Positions 37,385-50,156 of a DNA stretch of 64,000 bases are shown one piece after another (the first letter of the stretch is position 1; the number at the start of each line of letters is the position of its first letter). Origin of the DNA: Sabethes cyaneus (lineage: Eukaryota; Arthropoda; Insecta; Diptera; Culicidae); NCBI RefSeq assembly GCF_943734655.1, contig NC_071355.1, positions 23,558,268 through 23,622,267 on the forward strand, given 5' to 3'. The notes under the pieces were generated by a model that worked only from the letters and a program-made list of their open reading frames with translations, made no database searches and was not told where the DNA came from. Made by a program: the position numbers and the translations under genes.

Positions 37385-37799
37385 TCTCGATTTCCTGGAC
37401 TTGTTTGCCTTGGACTTCTTCTTGCGCTGTGGGATTTTGCCGGCAAACTCCTGCAGCTGTTCACGACCAGCCATGTAGTCCAGATGGGGTGGAATGAACC
37501 CTGCGTTGTTGTTTGCAGCCATTAGGCCCATTGTTCCGCCGCTTCCGCTAGTACTGCTGCTGCTGCTGCTGCCGCTGCCGCCACCGATGCCATCGTGGTG
37601 CGATGGATGACCGTGCACTGCCGGAAGGCCCAAGCAGTGCGAACTACATCCGGACGAAGGCTGAGACGAGTCGGACTCACTCGATTCATCTCCTTCGTCG
37701 TTCCATACGGCGGAGGAGGAAGACGATGAGGTGGACGCGGCGACAATGGCAGGACTGGTTCCACTACTGGGCGTCGAGAAGCTCGTCGGGAATTGGTGA
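37385..37799 (-). CDS. hid internal exon: Ser-rich region and basic block
   Basis: A 415-nt exon between a CACAG acceptor (AG at 37801-37800) and a GTAAGT donor (37384-37379). Its first base completes a codon begun by the 47349-47604 exon (TT+T, Phe), and it ends on a codon boundary, as the terminal exon requires. The 138 complete codons begin HQFPTSFSTPSSGTSP, pass through Ser runs and an acidic AVWNDEGDESSESDS stretch, a His/Gly/Ser low-complexity part, then PPHLDYMAG and GREQLQEFAGKIPQRKKK, ending KANKSRKSR. The last motif is, to my knowledge, a conserved feature of Drosophila Hid, and it is the main reason for the name. A frame at 37764-37522 is an antiphase artefact. Low-complexity tracts (poly-Ser, poly-Gly) are typical of this protein. 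Confidence 0.8.
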
Positions 37800-38361
37800 C
37801 TGTGGAGGATGAGAGAAGGGGAAAAAATTGGCTTGTTAAGAAAATTATAACAACTTTTTGCAGAACATTATGCTCAACAACAGGAGATCAATATCAGTGC
37901 CAATTTTTCACTTGACTTGTGACCCGCACCAGCAATTTAGGAAAATTCTGTACCATTTGAGCGTTTATTGCTTCGGATGGTTCGGGCAAGTGATAAGCGT
38001 TGAACTGATTTTCAATAGGATCTCGCAACTGTCGGGGTGTCGGTGTCGGAAGATCGACACGATTTCGGATGGATAATTTTACATGAACATCAGCTGCGGC
38101 GTAATTGTTCGTTTCATTTGTTGAAACGTTTTGCTGCCTTTTGTTGCCTCATACACATGCTATTAATGGGTTCTAAATGATAGCACAAAAGAATGTAGTT
38201 TTGAATACAGTCAATCTCAATTCGTTGTTATTTATCGACAATGCAAAACAATTAATGTCGATGAGTAACACGTCTGTTACTAGAATAATAGCATTAATAA
38301 CAAATTTTTAAATTGAACAAATTTTTTAAATTTAACAAGGATTTCTAAACATGTAAAATAT
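37800..38361 (-). other. hid intron; nothing recognised
   Basis: Sequence between the exon acceptor and the TIR element. Nothing recognised. Confidence 0.4.
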
Positions 38362-39353
38362 ATTCCGTTCTGATTCAAACTTCGAACACTTAAGCTATGC
38401 TGAAACTTTAATCAAAGAAAAATGTTCGAAAACATCTTTATTCTACTCCCATAAATGGTTTAATAGCATGACAATTTAATTATTTTCATGTTAAAATTTT
38501 AAAAATGAGGATAAAATGCTAATTCACTTTGAAAAACACTAAAAAACTGCTGTTCGGTTTTGATTCAAATTTCGAAGACTTTCATGGTCGACATTCAAAG
38601 TTCGAATATTTCAGTCTCAAACATCGAACACTTGTATTACTTTGAAAAGTATTAATGCTTTTAGTGTCATTCAACTTAAATAAGTGAAATTGCATCCTTT
38701 TTCTAAACACTGTCTTTTTAAATCCACCTAACAGTATGATTTAAAATTTCCACACAATAATTAGTTTCAATCCGTACTTCTGTAGTCAATTGCTAATAAT
38801 TTCAAACTTTATGTACCACATCTGAAGCAAGTTAACTTTGTACAGCTTAACAATGCAAATAATTCATTTTCCCGAAGGAAAATCCGGAAAAACCGGATAT
38901 TATTCGTGGGTGTTCGAAGTTTGAATCACACCTCAAAACGTGATTCAAACTTCGAACACTTTTTATTTATCTAATATTTTTGAAATAATGCATGAAATAT
39001 TGTATTTTAACTATGCTTTAGTATATATATCTTGCACTTACCTAATAATCGCGAAGTGGGAAGGTAAATGTTCTAAAATTGGTAAAATAATGCAAGCGAA
39101 AAAACAGCTACTTTTGCACGGAACGCTTAGAGTATGCGAACGAAGTTAAAATCTGAGTGCTCACTTTTTTCCAGCGCCTGCTGATTTCTTACAAGGAGTC
39201 CTACAGCTCAATGTCAGATCTAACCGGATAGAGGACATTCTAACGAACACAATGGTGTACAATAATCATAATATTTTATCATATTAGCGAGCATTTTATG
39301 CTGAAGTGTTCGAAGTTTGAGACTGTTCTAAGTTTGAATCAGAACGGTATACT
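38362..39353. repeat. ~1-kb TIR element built from GATTCAAACTTCGAAC words
   Basis: Both ends carry CCGTTCTGATTCAAACTT in inverted orientation (left about 38365, right about 39350). The word GATTCAAACTTCGAACA or close variants recurs at least five times in both orientations, including a palindrome at 38909-38960 and diverged forms at 38560-38630. There is no open frame of note. The extreme left and right flanks are both TATA-like, so a TA target is possible but unproved. Confidence 0.65.
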
Positions 39354-39417
39354 GATTTTTTTTTTGCCAGATTTTCGAAAATAAAAACAATAAAACTAAG
39401 CCATCAAAAATATATCA

Positions 39418-41117
39418 TCTATTTTATATATAAAAATGGATTTCTGTCTGTCTGTCTGTCGGGATGTTCCTTATAGAATCGAAAGGTTCTATGATGGTTA
39501 GAGACCCCTCCCCCCACTAAGAATGGGGGGCTCCCATACAAATGAAACACAAATTTCTACATAACTCGAGAATTAATCAAGCAAATGGAACAAATTTGGC
39601 AAGTGGGTGTTTTTGGAGACAAGCACTTTCTCTATGGTAAATTGAGACCCCTTCCCACTTTAGGAGGAGGGCTGCTATTCAAATGAAATACAAAATTTCC
39701 GCTCAACTCGAGAACTAATCAATCAAATTGAACCATATTTGGCATGCGGGTGTTTTGGAGGCAAATTTTTTTTCTATGATGGATTGAGACCCCTTTCCTC
39801 TTTAGGAGGAGAATTATGACCACTCTCCCCTTTAAGAGGGGGGGCTTCCATACAAATGAAATACAAATTTCTTCATAACTCGAGAGCTAATCAAACAAAT
39901 GGAACCAAATTTAGCATGTGAAGGTTTTAGGAGGCAAGAATTTTTTATATGGTGAATTAGGACCCCTCCTCTTTTTAGGAGATGGGACTCCCATACAAAT
40001 TAAATACAAATTTCCTCAAAACTTTAGAACTAATCAAGCAAATGAAACTAAACTTGACATGTGGGTGTTTTGGGAGGCAAATACTTTTTCTGTGGTGAAT
40101 TAAGACCCCTCTCCTCTTCAGGAGGGAAATTATGACCCCTTCCCCCTATAAAAGGGGCGCTCCCATACAAATGAAATATGTACAAATTTCCTCATAACTG
40201 GAGAACTAATCAACCAAATGAAACCAAATTTGGCATGTGAGGGGTTTTGGAGGCAGGATTTTTTTCTATGATGGTTTAAGACCCCTTTCCGCTCTAGAAG
40301 GGGTGGCTCCCATGCAAATGAAGTACAAATTTCTGCGCAACACAGGAACTAATTAAGCAAATGGAACCAAATTTGGCAACCTAAGGTTTTTAGAGGAACT
40401 TTTTTTTCTATGGCGGATTGAGACCCCTCTCCTCTATGGAAGGCGGAGGGGGGGGGGGTCCCGTACAAATGATACTCAAATTTCTGCATAACTCGAGAAT
40501 TAATCAATCAAATGGAAACAAATGTGGTCTCCCACATGCATGCATACATTTTTGGAGGCACGCTTTTTTCTATGGTAGTTTGTGACCCCTTCCCCCTCTG
40601 GAAGGGGGGAGCGGCTCTCACACAAATTAAACAGAAATTTTTGCATAATTAAAAAGTAATCGAACTCGAGAAATTTTAGATTTTAGAAACATTAGTCATT
40701 AACAATACCACCAAAAACTACTTATAGTAACACTAGATGATTCAGGGCGAGATGGCCGCAGGTCGCGAGTGTTGCCGTCCATACTAAAATATAGAGTAAA
40801 TTTGGAACAAAATTGATTACTCTCCATGGTTCCATGGTCCATGGTTTCTAACCAGTTTTCAACTGATTTCAAACGAACTGAACTAATATTTTATAGTGAT
40901 TTTGCTAACATTATCATTTCAAGGATTGGCGAAAACCCCAAATTGTTACGTGGGACTAGAAATTTGATGATTTAAGAATTTCGGTATGATTTAAGAATAT
41001 CTTGGTTTATCAAACAGAAAGCTCTGCAAGATGCAAGATTACAATTAAGCAAATCTTCAGCATTATGCTTCTACCCTCTTTTTAGAATGGCGTAGCGACG
41101 CGCGCCGGGTCCTCTAG
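39418..41117 (+). mobile_element. Non-autonomous Helitron with eight tandem modules
   Basis: It starts TCTATTTTATATATAAAAAT after a host A and ends CGCCGGGTCCTCTAG before a host T. Near the 5' end is (CTGT)n, then about eight modules of 140-175 bp (about 39490-40640). Each has a C-rich/G-rich stem, TCCCATACAAATGAAATAC, an AACTCGAGAACTAATCAA-like segment and a TTTTGGAGGCAAG-like segment. The 3' part (GCGAGATGGCCGCAGGTCGC, then TTGTTACGTGGGAC) matches 30175-31503 in reverse. No Rep/helicase frame. Length 1,700 bp. Confidence 0.88.
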
Positions 41118-41569
41118 TTTTTGATGAGGGGACATAAACGACTAAAACTTTTAAAAAATTTATTATTTTTTTATTTCAGATTTTGATTTTGCAGTCTTTT
41201 CCAGTCTTTAATTTTGTTACGATCCAGCCACGAGAAGTGGCCGAAAAACGATCATACACATAAGCGTTCCAGTGCGGCATGGAACAATCTCGACAGAATA
41301 AAACGCCGCTCCTGAAAAACCACGATTTTCAAACTTTATGTACCTTTTTCTCAGAAACTACACAACGTATTGGAACAAACTTTTTTTTGTTTTGTTGGTA
41401 GTAGCTTGACGAAGATTTTTATAACTTTTGAGCTTTGTAAACGAAACACAGCCAGAGAAAAGAGAAAAAGAAGACAACATTTTATTTTTTTCAGCCATCT
41501 TTCCTTCTTCTTTTTCTTGTTCAAAAGTTAAGACCAAAAGCTAAGACCGGGCGTTTTCTTAGTCTTCAT

Positions 41570-43490
41570 CCGTCTTGCCACTGCTAGTAGTTCGGGAAAA
41601 GCTCTTCCACGATAGCCTTCAGCTTATCCGGGCGCAACTCCCCGGCTGTGGCAGGTTCTTTGACTTTTGCGATCACGGTGTGGTACGCGTCAGGGGTTAA
41701 CTTACGTTTTAATGCAGCCCTGGCTACCCCGAACGTCATGCTACGCTCTTCCCAATCTGATGCAGGTCTGGCTCTTTGGACGCGTCTTCTGACCCAAAGT
41801 TTTCTTATTGTCCCATTCTATCAATATGCTCGTTTGTCGGCTCCTGGGCATCCGCCAACTCGTTCGCATGCAAGATCGATCTTCCGCCGTCCACTCAGAG
41901 TGCCTCGACTAAAAGATCCCTATCAAAGGCCGTCGTCTTACAGCTGTCTTCGTCTTCTAGCTTTCTGTATAATCGCCGGATTCCACCAGTTGATACTATA
42001 TTTAATCGCCTGGTCATCGCTATGCCAAAAGTGACATCAATAGTGGGCTCGCGACTGTCTTTAAGAAAAGTGTTAACGGTACCTTCGTTGAACAATGCAA
42101 CTTCTAGCTTAACCAGGCTTCTAACAGACTACCCTTTGACGTTAGTGCATCTACTAACCCACTCCACAGCGCAAGCGTTGAACTCTCACGCAACGATGCT
42201 CAGGCTTCGCCCGATGGTTTTCTCAGTCAGCGCATCCAGCATTTGGTGGAACTGCTCCAAGGTCCATCACCCAGGACAAGCACGAAACTTTCGTACGAAC
42301 CAACCTCATCAATGGGGAACTTGCCCGTTGCATGTATTGCTGCTTTATAAGCTGTCCAATTACCGTTACCGGGAGGAATTCGGTACGGCTCTGCAATTAT
42401 TGTGACGTCGCACAATTCGCACTGTACTTTCTACGCACTTCTTAACTCCTTTTCTGTCGTGATCTTGTCCAGATCCCTACACTCGATCACGCTTTTTTAG
42501 GAAAGCGTTTTCGTTTCTCCTCCGCTTTCAAGCTCCTTGAAAGCTGCCCTTTTAACCGATGGATACTTTTGCAGCTCAACAAGAAACTCTTCCCATTTTG
42601 AGTTCGCCAGGTTTTAAATCGCTTTCTCTCCGAGTTCCTTCAATTCCGGGACATCTCGCACTTTTTCGTGGATCACAGGGTGAGAAACGTTGGCATTCGC
42701 TTCAACAATTAGGGCATCCCCCTTACGTCTTTCGCGCTAAGGTCTAGACTTTTTATGCTTTTCGTTGTTCTCTTTTTTCTTCGCTGCTGTTTATCCTTCT
42801 AACTTACGACAGTACGCCAACCGCTGTTTTCGCCACAGCTCGGATCCTCTTCTTCTTTGTTCTTGGCCTTTTTTTGCTCCTCTTCTTCCCTAGGCGTTTC
42901 CCCCTTCTTTCTTTTTATAACGCGGATTAAGATCTGAAGGTGCTCTAGGCGTCTCCAGTACTTCGGAAGTGCTCTTCTTCATAGCTTCGCTTAGTGCAGT
43001 TTCAGCAGTCTCAGCTCCAGCCCTCAGATGCTTCTGCTCACGTTCAGCTGTCTCCACACGTGGTTCGTGATCGCCTTGTGGTGATTCCATGACTATCTTT
43101 GCAAGCAGTGAGGCCATGCTAGGGTTGACTCGGGTCTTTTATGGGGGCCCGAGCCAAAGCCAGATCGACGCAAGTCAGGAATTGTCATCTGTGCCTACTA
43201 CCCCGCCACCTAAGGGGCCGAGCTCTGAATATATCACGAAGGCCGGCTAGGTTTTAACGGGACGGAGACAGCAGTGGCTTTGCCACAATTGCCTTTCCAG
43301 CAAGGTGTCACTCTTGCCTACTGAGAGAAAGCGAAACTAAGATTGCCAATTCATAACGTCGAATCCTATCGATTCATCCATGCCGTGTTCATAACTCGCT
43401 ATCGTAGCCAGTGTACCATAATCAGGATCTCACTGGTATCGATCCTACAGTGCCTGTTGGCATTCCAGCGGCTAAAGTAGGTACTTTAAA
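41570..43490 (-). pseudogene. R1/LOA-like LINE 5' portion (ORF1 and endonuclease), broken
   Basis: On the minus strand an ORF1-like start (ASLLAKIVMESPQGDHEPRV, about 43117) precedes a Lys/Arg/Glu-rich low-complexity stretch. ORF2 endonuclease motifs follow: VTIIAEPYRIPPGNGNW (about 42410-42355), LNEGTVNTFLKD-type sequence ending IDVTFG (about 42095-42015), and ELRPDKLKAIVEELFPNY (about 41640-41585). The upstream 300 bases look like its 5' UTR. No RT domain follows, so the 3' part is missing. Stops and frameshifts make it inactive. The clade is from motif resemblance only. Confidence 0.8.
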
Positions 43491-44019
43491 CGGCACTAGC
43501 TCGCTTTGACGGAACTACCTTCTGAATTTTGTGGTATTTTATAGAAGTTTGACAGAGCCCACTCATTTAATTTTCATGACTACTCAGTAAAGTCAATATT
43601 CCACTATATTAAAATCTTCTTCAATTATGAAATAGGGTAATTGATCTTGAATGGACCTATTTAGCGCTTTTTAACACCACCACTCGCACTCCTGCTCAAT
43701 TTACTCGTCATTTATAAATAATATGTGGTGATGTTACTATTTGTTGGAAAGTACCACCTTTTTTTCTACATTATCAGTAGTTTAAAAATGTATAATTGAT
43801 TAAACTTTTATTAAATATATCGTTTTTTGCCAAAGCCTTTTTTTGATCTTGAATGGACCCAACATGATCTTGAATTGGACCTATTTTTGATTTTGAAATG
43901 GACCTAAATTAGGATTGTCATAGTTTCTTCCACGTAAATGAACAAAATAATAACAAAGAATTTTTTTAATAGTACAACTATTTGTTGTTATTTATTAATA
44001 GGACACAAGGTTGAACAGC

Positions 44020-44660
44020 TTTTACCTTTCTTATATTCTGTTAGAAAGGTATGAAAGTCGGTTGAAAAATTTGAAATCGGTCACAGTCACCGAGGGTCTT
44101 GTTTTTATGTCAGCCCAACAATTGAACAATGTTTCAGTGACTTGATATGCGTTGTGTATGTATCTGTGTGTTACATTTGTATATTGGGAATTTATTATTA
44201 CCTGTTGTTCAGATATGGTTGAAACGATTTCCACGTCATAAAAAAATTATGTCGCCTATTAGTTTCAAAAATTTAAACCATTCATTAAACATATGTAATA
44301 TAACTTGTATTAAACGTAGTTTATCAAGTACAGTGGGGTTCGAGTTTTTATTTAGTGACTACATATTTCGAAAGGTCAGACTTTTACTGACGTAGGACTA
44401 CGTCTTACTGCAAAGTATCTAAAGGTTTGCCACAGCCCCTGTCGAACATTTTGAATATAAAACCGTTGCAATCGTGAAAAATTCGTTAATTAGTGGTAAT
44501 TATTCAATTTTTGACACATTTATATGCAATTTTTTCAGTTAAAAAATGGTCTAGATTTTGCCACGGTTTCGATGTTGGCAACATAGGCGACACGCATTGG
44601 TTGTCAAATTCGAAATCATACTGTAAATGATGCTTGAAAAAATTAGACTTGGTAATTCTA
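44020..44660. repeat. Dispersed repeat related to 21.1 kb and 61 kb copies
   Basis: The start (CTTTCTTATATTCTGTTAGA, AGGTATGAAAGTCGG) resembles the element at 21085. The later block with GACGTAGGACTACGTC (about 44385) and GCCACGGTTTCGATGTTGGC (about 44560) recurs in inverse orientation at about 60960-61165. Non-coding. Confidence 0.4.
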
Positions 44661-45036
44661 CTAGGTTTAAAGGTAAGGTTAGATACTAGGTTTCAATTAC
44701 CAGATAGAAAATAGGAAGTTTCAAAAATGAATATTTTAGATCTCAGAGTCACTCAATTTCGGTGGACAAGGAGGTATTAATTTTGTCACAAGTCAGAGGG
44801 GAGAGGTGCTTAAAGAAAACTTTACATCCCCCAAGAAAAAAATCAGAGGGGTTGTGTATAAGATACGACCACGGATGACGTAGTACAACGTTAGTCCGGT
44901 TGCATGATTTTGAATATTACTAAACTGATTTTTAATCTATCTGTCAATCGACCAAAAGGTGATGTGAAGTCAACCTGCTTGCTTATCGGCGGAATATAAG
45001 GCCTTTGCAAAATATTTTTTAAGTTTTTGTCACACC

Positions 45037-45075
45037 CCCCCCCCCCCCCTTTGGAAATTGGCTTGAAAAATCGGG
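45037..45075. repeat. Poly-C tract in a dispersed repeat
   Basis: About 15 C residues precede TTTGGAAATTGGCTTGAAAA and ATCGGGGGGC. The same sentence without the long C tract occurs at about 63172-63228, so both belong to a dispersed family. Confidence 0.6.
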
Positions 45076-45574
45076 GGGCTAAAAAAAATTTGAAGTCAAC
45101 CTTAAAATTACAGCAAAACTTTTTGCTGTATTTATATGGAAAATACAGGACGTTATTTGTCCATGAAAAAAATTTTGATTCCAACCATTTTTACGATGTT
45201 GCCTGTAGATAGTTAAGCAGGGATAACCACTTTAAATAGAGTTTGGAATATTAGCTTCGTAACTCAATTCGAAGTTCCAATATTAGAGTTTCCTATACAA
45301 TAAAGCTATATATAAATCTTCAGAAATGTATTCTCAAATAACTTGTTTCATTCTTCTGTGCATTACTTTTAATGATACAAGAATTGTCCCGTTTAGCATA
45401 ATTTGGGAATTTTTTTACATAGGGTGAACAAATTGGGAAAATTTTGCTCTACTTATATAGATTACTTATATAGATTACACTTTTGCTTCGTGCTAAAACA
45501 AATACGTAAAATCCAATTGGAAAAATTTAAGTGTAACTGGTTTTGTGCTAAATGCAAATGAAGCAAAAATAGTT

Positions 45575-46303
45575 CTTTTTTGAGGGGCATAGTACCTTTT
45601 GCACCATATTTTTTGCCTAATTTCAAATAATTTTTTCTCGATAACGCGAAAGGCAAATTGAATCGGGTTTTTTGCATTCGAAACATTGCATTTTATACTA
45701 ATATTTGCAATTTTGTTTTCATAAGGGAACCTTTTCCCCTTGCCCCTACGGCTCCTTGAAGATAGTCGTTCAAAAAACCATGAATTGCGGTACCATGGAT
45801 TGGCGCTGGGGGGCTTATCCGAATTGAAAAATTCCAAAACGACATGAAAGAACATTAAATTATCTCGTGTTTGATCCATCCTTTTTTAGAATTCGAACAC
45901 ATAACAAAATGGCGAACATTGAAACATAAAAGTATGGTTTTTAAGCGAAAAAATTAACTTTAAACATTTCTAAAAAAATCAAAAATTACACTATCAAGAA
46001 AAGGATGGGTCAAACACTAGATAATTTTGTTGGCTTTCAAACAAAAAAAGAATAATAAGAATTGCTTGAGCCGTTCTTGAGATACTTATGGTACCGACTT
46101 TCAAAACCTGGTTTCGAGAAAAACGACGTTGAAGTTTTTACTCGTTGTTTAATCGCTCCAGACATGCGCGGTACAAATAGCTGTAACTTTGTCAATATTT
46201 GGAATTCATGCAAACACATATGGTCAAAATGTTAATCTTTCGAAATAATCAATACAAAAATTTAGGTTTTAAAAAATCGAAAAGGTACTATGCCCCCTTA
46301 ACA
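45575..46303. repeat. Nested foldback element
   Basis: Outer ends GGGGCATAGTACCTTTT (45580-45600) and AAAAGGTACTATGCCCCC (46282-46299) are inverted repeats. Inner arms ATTATCTCGTGTTTGATCCA (about 45858) and GGGTCAAACACTAGATAATT (about 46005) are also inverted. The whole unit is therefore palindromic at two scales. It is non-coding, and the frame at 45879-45493 is an artefact. Confidence 0.7.
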
Positions 46304-47160
46304 AAAGGCAGTTAGTATCCCTCTTATCTTTTGATCCATCTTATCTTTTAATCAATGATGGTTAAAATTTTTGTACAATACTGAGAATAAATTAAGTTTA
46401 TATTGTTTTAAGCATAAAATGACATATGTTAGCTAACTAATTAGGAAGACTTTTTAGTTTCAAAACTAGAGGCTACAATGTACAAACACTATAAAGCAAC
46501 TACGAAAAAGGATGACTGATAGTTAGTTTTATCAATATAATTAAGTTTTTATTTAGGCTATAAATCAAGCCTACTTTCAATATCCCGTGCTTATAGATTA
46601 ATTATAAACGGAGATATTATAGTGACAACAAGCAGTTTCAATGAATATACAACGACGAGTTCGTTAGTGGTAGGCAATGATAGCTACCGTCAGTGATGTC
46701 TCGGAGCGCAAAACTAGGTCCATTCTAAAATCAATACTAGGTCCATTCAAGATCAAAAAAGGGGGTTAACATTTTTAATGAATTTGAAGATTTTATTGGT
46801 TTTACTGAACTTTTAAATACCTAAATTGAAATTACACATATTTTAGCATCATTTTAAGAGTATTGTTTTATTTCAAACCAGAAGGGTTCCGGGTAGTAAC
46901 AGTTTGAAAATACTCTATGGTGACTGCCAAAACGCTGAAAAACAGCTACTTTTAAATAAGCGGCAATAAAGTGGTTTTGGCTATAATTTTAATTTAATTT
47001 TAGTATATTTACGTTCAGAAATGATTAAAGATAAACATAAAAGCTAAATACAGTACAAAGACTTGATAATTATATCCTAAAATTCTTATTTAAAAATAGG
47101 TCCATTCAAGATCAGAATTCGACTAGGTCCATTTCAAAATCATTTACCCTACATAAGTTT

Positions 47161-47348
47161 TTCGTAGGGTGTATGCATAGAACTTAGCCTCGTTTCATAC
47201 AGCCCATCTTTATAATGAAGCGATTAAATCTTTAAAAAACTTTAACTTAAACACAATTATTCAAAGTCAAGCAAAAATTGATAACCAAAATAGGCCATAG
47301 TCTCACTTGCATGAAGGTTGAAAGAATGTACTTATAGTAGATACTCAC
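47161..47348 (-). other. hid intron 5' end
   Basis: Short unique segment from the splice donor GTGAGT (47348-47343) down to the composite repeat. Confidence 0.5.
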
Positions 47349-47604
47349 AAAATTGCCGCCGAGCAGGACGGCGTATCCGGACTGTTGGCACTGTGCTGGC
47401 TGCTGTGGCTGCTGCTTCCACTGGGACTCGGAGTGGGCAGTCCGAAGAACACCCCGCCGCCCCGTCCGCCGATGGCACCCGGCGGGGTCCGCAGCACCGC
47501 GTTCGGGGTCTGCGGGAAGAACACCTGGCCGCTGTAGTAGCCGGTGGTGAACGGACTGCAGGACGTACTCTGCGGTGACTGTGAGATCGGTGTCGAGGGG
47601 GTAT
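47349..47604 (-). CDS. hid internal exon: VFFP/PxTP proline-rich region
   Basis: A 256-nt exon with a CCGTTGCAG acceptor (AG at 47606-47605) and a GTGAGT donor (47348-47343). Two bases complete an upstream codon, 84 codons follow, and two bases (TT) carry over and fit the next exon. The peptide reads TPSTPISQSPQSTSCSPFTT, then GYYSGQVFFPQTPNAVLRTP, a Gly-rich part, VFFGLPTPSPSGSSSHSS and SPDTPSCSAAI. VFFP near a proline-rich stretch is a feature I associate with Drosophila Hid. PxTP tetrads (PSTP, PQTP, PDTP) are MAPK-type sites; Drosophila Hid is inhibited by MAPK phosphorylation, so these are candidate regulatory sites by inference. Overlapping frames on both strands are shadows. The N-terminal part, with the IAP-binding motif, must lie in exon(s) further upstream and was not found. 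Confidence 0.78.
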
Positions 47605-50156
47605 CTGCAACGGGGAGCGGGAAAAATATATAGAACAAAAGGTTAGAAGCGGTGGAGATCTTCATCGGATTGCAATATAGGCTACATATAGGTGAGTGCT
47701 TTTAGTACGGGGCCGTGAGTCACCGTATGAACATGTGCATTTCACGCTCGGCTTTGTTAATAAGTGCGACATTCCTTCCAAGCATCCTATAACGAGCCGG
47801 GTCTGACCGGGCGATAATCGTAACGAACGGTTGTATGGAAAAGGAAATATCTGACATACCGGTTGAAATTCTACCGAGACATCGAACGGTTCGCTATTCT
47901 TCAAATGTTACGATCTGTTCGTGGGATTTTTAACGGCTTATTTTTGCCATCCTTATCCGTCGAAAGAGGAATTAATTACAATTGCTCTTAAAGTGCATCC
48001 AAATTAAGATGTGAGATAAGTTTCACGCTTCACTCAGCATAGTCGATTCTTTATAAGCCCAGTCACTACACCCGGCACAGGTAACACAGACTAATCGAAG
48101 TGTCTGAGTCAACACGTCGGCGGAGTCCATTCATAATGAGCCGTATGTCCTTGTCCCAACTCACGTTCCAAGCTTGGCAATTGTTTGTAATAACAGGGCA
48201 AGTGTCAGTTCGCGGCTTAGGTTTTGCTTCGGCTACCCTCACTAATTACCCGGGCTGTGCGCGTGCACGTGGAAATCATAAAGGCTTTGCTCATTCCCTC
48301 CCTGACCTGGTACTAAATATTCGCTAAAACAAATATCCTTGAAGCGTACGGTTCCCGCTCGCGCCGCGATACATGACTTGCATCCTGCCGATGATAAATT
48401 TGGTTTCACGCTTTTCACACGCGATGATGGGTGGGAAATTGCAAATTGCACCTCATTAGCGGTCAATGAGTCTTTGATTATTTGTAGGTATACAAGTGGC
48501 ATGCAGTGAGCATTAGCCACTGCCTGTGGCATGTAGCACTGCGAACTTATTTGCTAGCTATGCCTACAAAAGGATACTAATTCCACTGGGAATCCAGCCA
48601 CTCATTCTTCAAAGATGACGAAATATAATCAGTCTTAATCGACCTATACTTAAGCGGGCAGCTATTTTCCCAACCCACCGGGCGATCTTTATCGGAGAAA
48701 TCGTCCGTTCGGGCCCCATCGTCAGTGTCAGTGCGTCATTAAGGCACGATAGATGCCGCCAAATGCTAATGGCAGATGCAATTAAAATTCCCGTCTGACA
48801 GTCTCGTGAGGGAATATGTCTATCTACTATGTTGTCGACAGGCAGCCGGCCGGTGGTGGCGCGGGTGGTGGTTCTGAAGTATTTTTGCATCATCGAATGG
48901 CGCGGTGCGGCGTTTTCTGAATGAAGTGTCGTCCCTTTACGAGCAAAAACGGATAAAGAGATTCCTACCGGCGGACGTCATTGGCGCTGTCGATCGAGCT
49001 AGCGTTACTGATTTCTATTTTAGTTCTTTTTGAAAGAAAAAAATTAGAGAGCCTTTCCACAATGGGAGACCACTAAGTGTCACAGTTTTAATGGATTATT
49101 AAAAGCGTTAGTCAATAAACGAATCCATTTCATTTTTAAAGTTATCCATTAGCTACTATTGATGCTCTACCTACATTTTATGGCAAAGGAAACTAGGGGA
49201 AGCGAGATAGCTAGAGAAAGTTAATTTTCGTACAAATTTTATATGAGATTTGATAGTTTCGAAGTCTCCTATTTTCAGATTACGGGTAAAATCAATATTA
49301 TTAGCATATTTTTGACGCACTAAAATAGTTAATTTAACAGCGAAAATATCTAGTCCATGTCATAGTCAATTATTTTGGCTAGCACCACTGCATATCCATG
49401 CTCGTAGCCTTGGTTACGTACCAACAAATGACTGCCTTGCATTCACGATTGCAATCGAAATGAATTGGAGTTTTCCCCATTAATTCAAGTGAGCCCTCTC
49501 TAAGCGAAATCATTAAAACTTTAACCTAAATAAGTACTCGGGCGGTAAACCAAAGTTTCATGTTAATTTTTGCGAGTGTTTCGACGAGTTGGAGGGTCGA
49601 AAAATAATATTAAAAAATCGACGGCGAAAAAGAGAAAATAACTATAGTGGTGAATTTTAATTGTGTCTCAGTATTTGGTCAACAAGTCTCAGTATTTGGA
49701 GTAATTTATGGCACTTTCCAAACACAGATATCAAATTCATCTAGGCTCAATCGTTTCGCCGTAAAGAATTTTTAACCCGTTGGGACGGAAAGATTCTGCA
49801 ACACGTTAAAACTTGTATGACGTCTTTTCCAACCAATCGCGGTGCGAGGATTGCTAGTTAGACAGTAGGGTATCTTGCTGCTTCGTCGTAATTGCCTATT
49901 CCCGTCCTTTCCAACACAAATTATTAAAAATATTAGCGTTTTTTATGACACACAATGCAAAATTAGTTATTCCCTATAATTTTAGCTTGTTGGCTATCAT
50001 ACGCGATCAATCAAAGCGAGCAGAGACCTATTTAAATGCTTTTTTTCATTAAAGAATTCCTATCAGCCAAATTTCCTACGTTTTTTCGTGCGACGAAGAA
50101 AAAGTGGCGACTAATCGTTTCAATTTCCGTCATTCAAAAATGAAAATAACTCACGC
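47605..50156 (-). other. Upstream hid intron; unique sequence
   Basis: No exon with a Hid-like N-terminus (initiator Met-Ala then IAP-binding residues) is visible on the minus strand. The first 1.5 kb is relatively G+C-rich and repeat-free. A block near 49590-49720 (TGAATTTTAATTG, CTCAGTATTTGG) recurs near 62325-62365, so it is a dispersed repeat. Confidence 0.4.

Larger units (their letters stand above)
43630..47160. repeat. Interval bounded by inverted GATCTTGAATGGACC repeats
   Basis: The left side has GATCTTGAATGGACCTATTT at about 43645 and variants at 43842-43905. The right side has the inverse, TAGGTCCATTCAAGATCA, at about 46740 and 47098, with diverged partners at 46728 and 47130. Both outer ends carry GGGTAA(A/T)TGAT-like sequence. 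This suggests one composite element of about 3.5 kb into which others have inserted, but no transposase is visible and the edges are approximate. Confidence 0.45.

Noticed and set aside
37522..37764. Pro/Ala-rich minus-strand frame over the hid exon
   Set aside because: It is out of phase with both splice sites; the alternative frame carries the conserved basic motif.
41648..42405. Two plus-strand frames of 128 and 209 codons
   Set aside because: They are antisense shadows of the minus-strand LINE endonuclease, whose motifs are clear.
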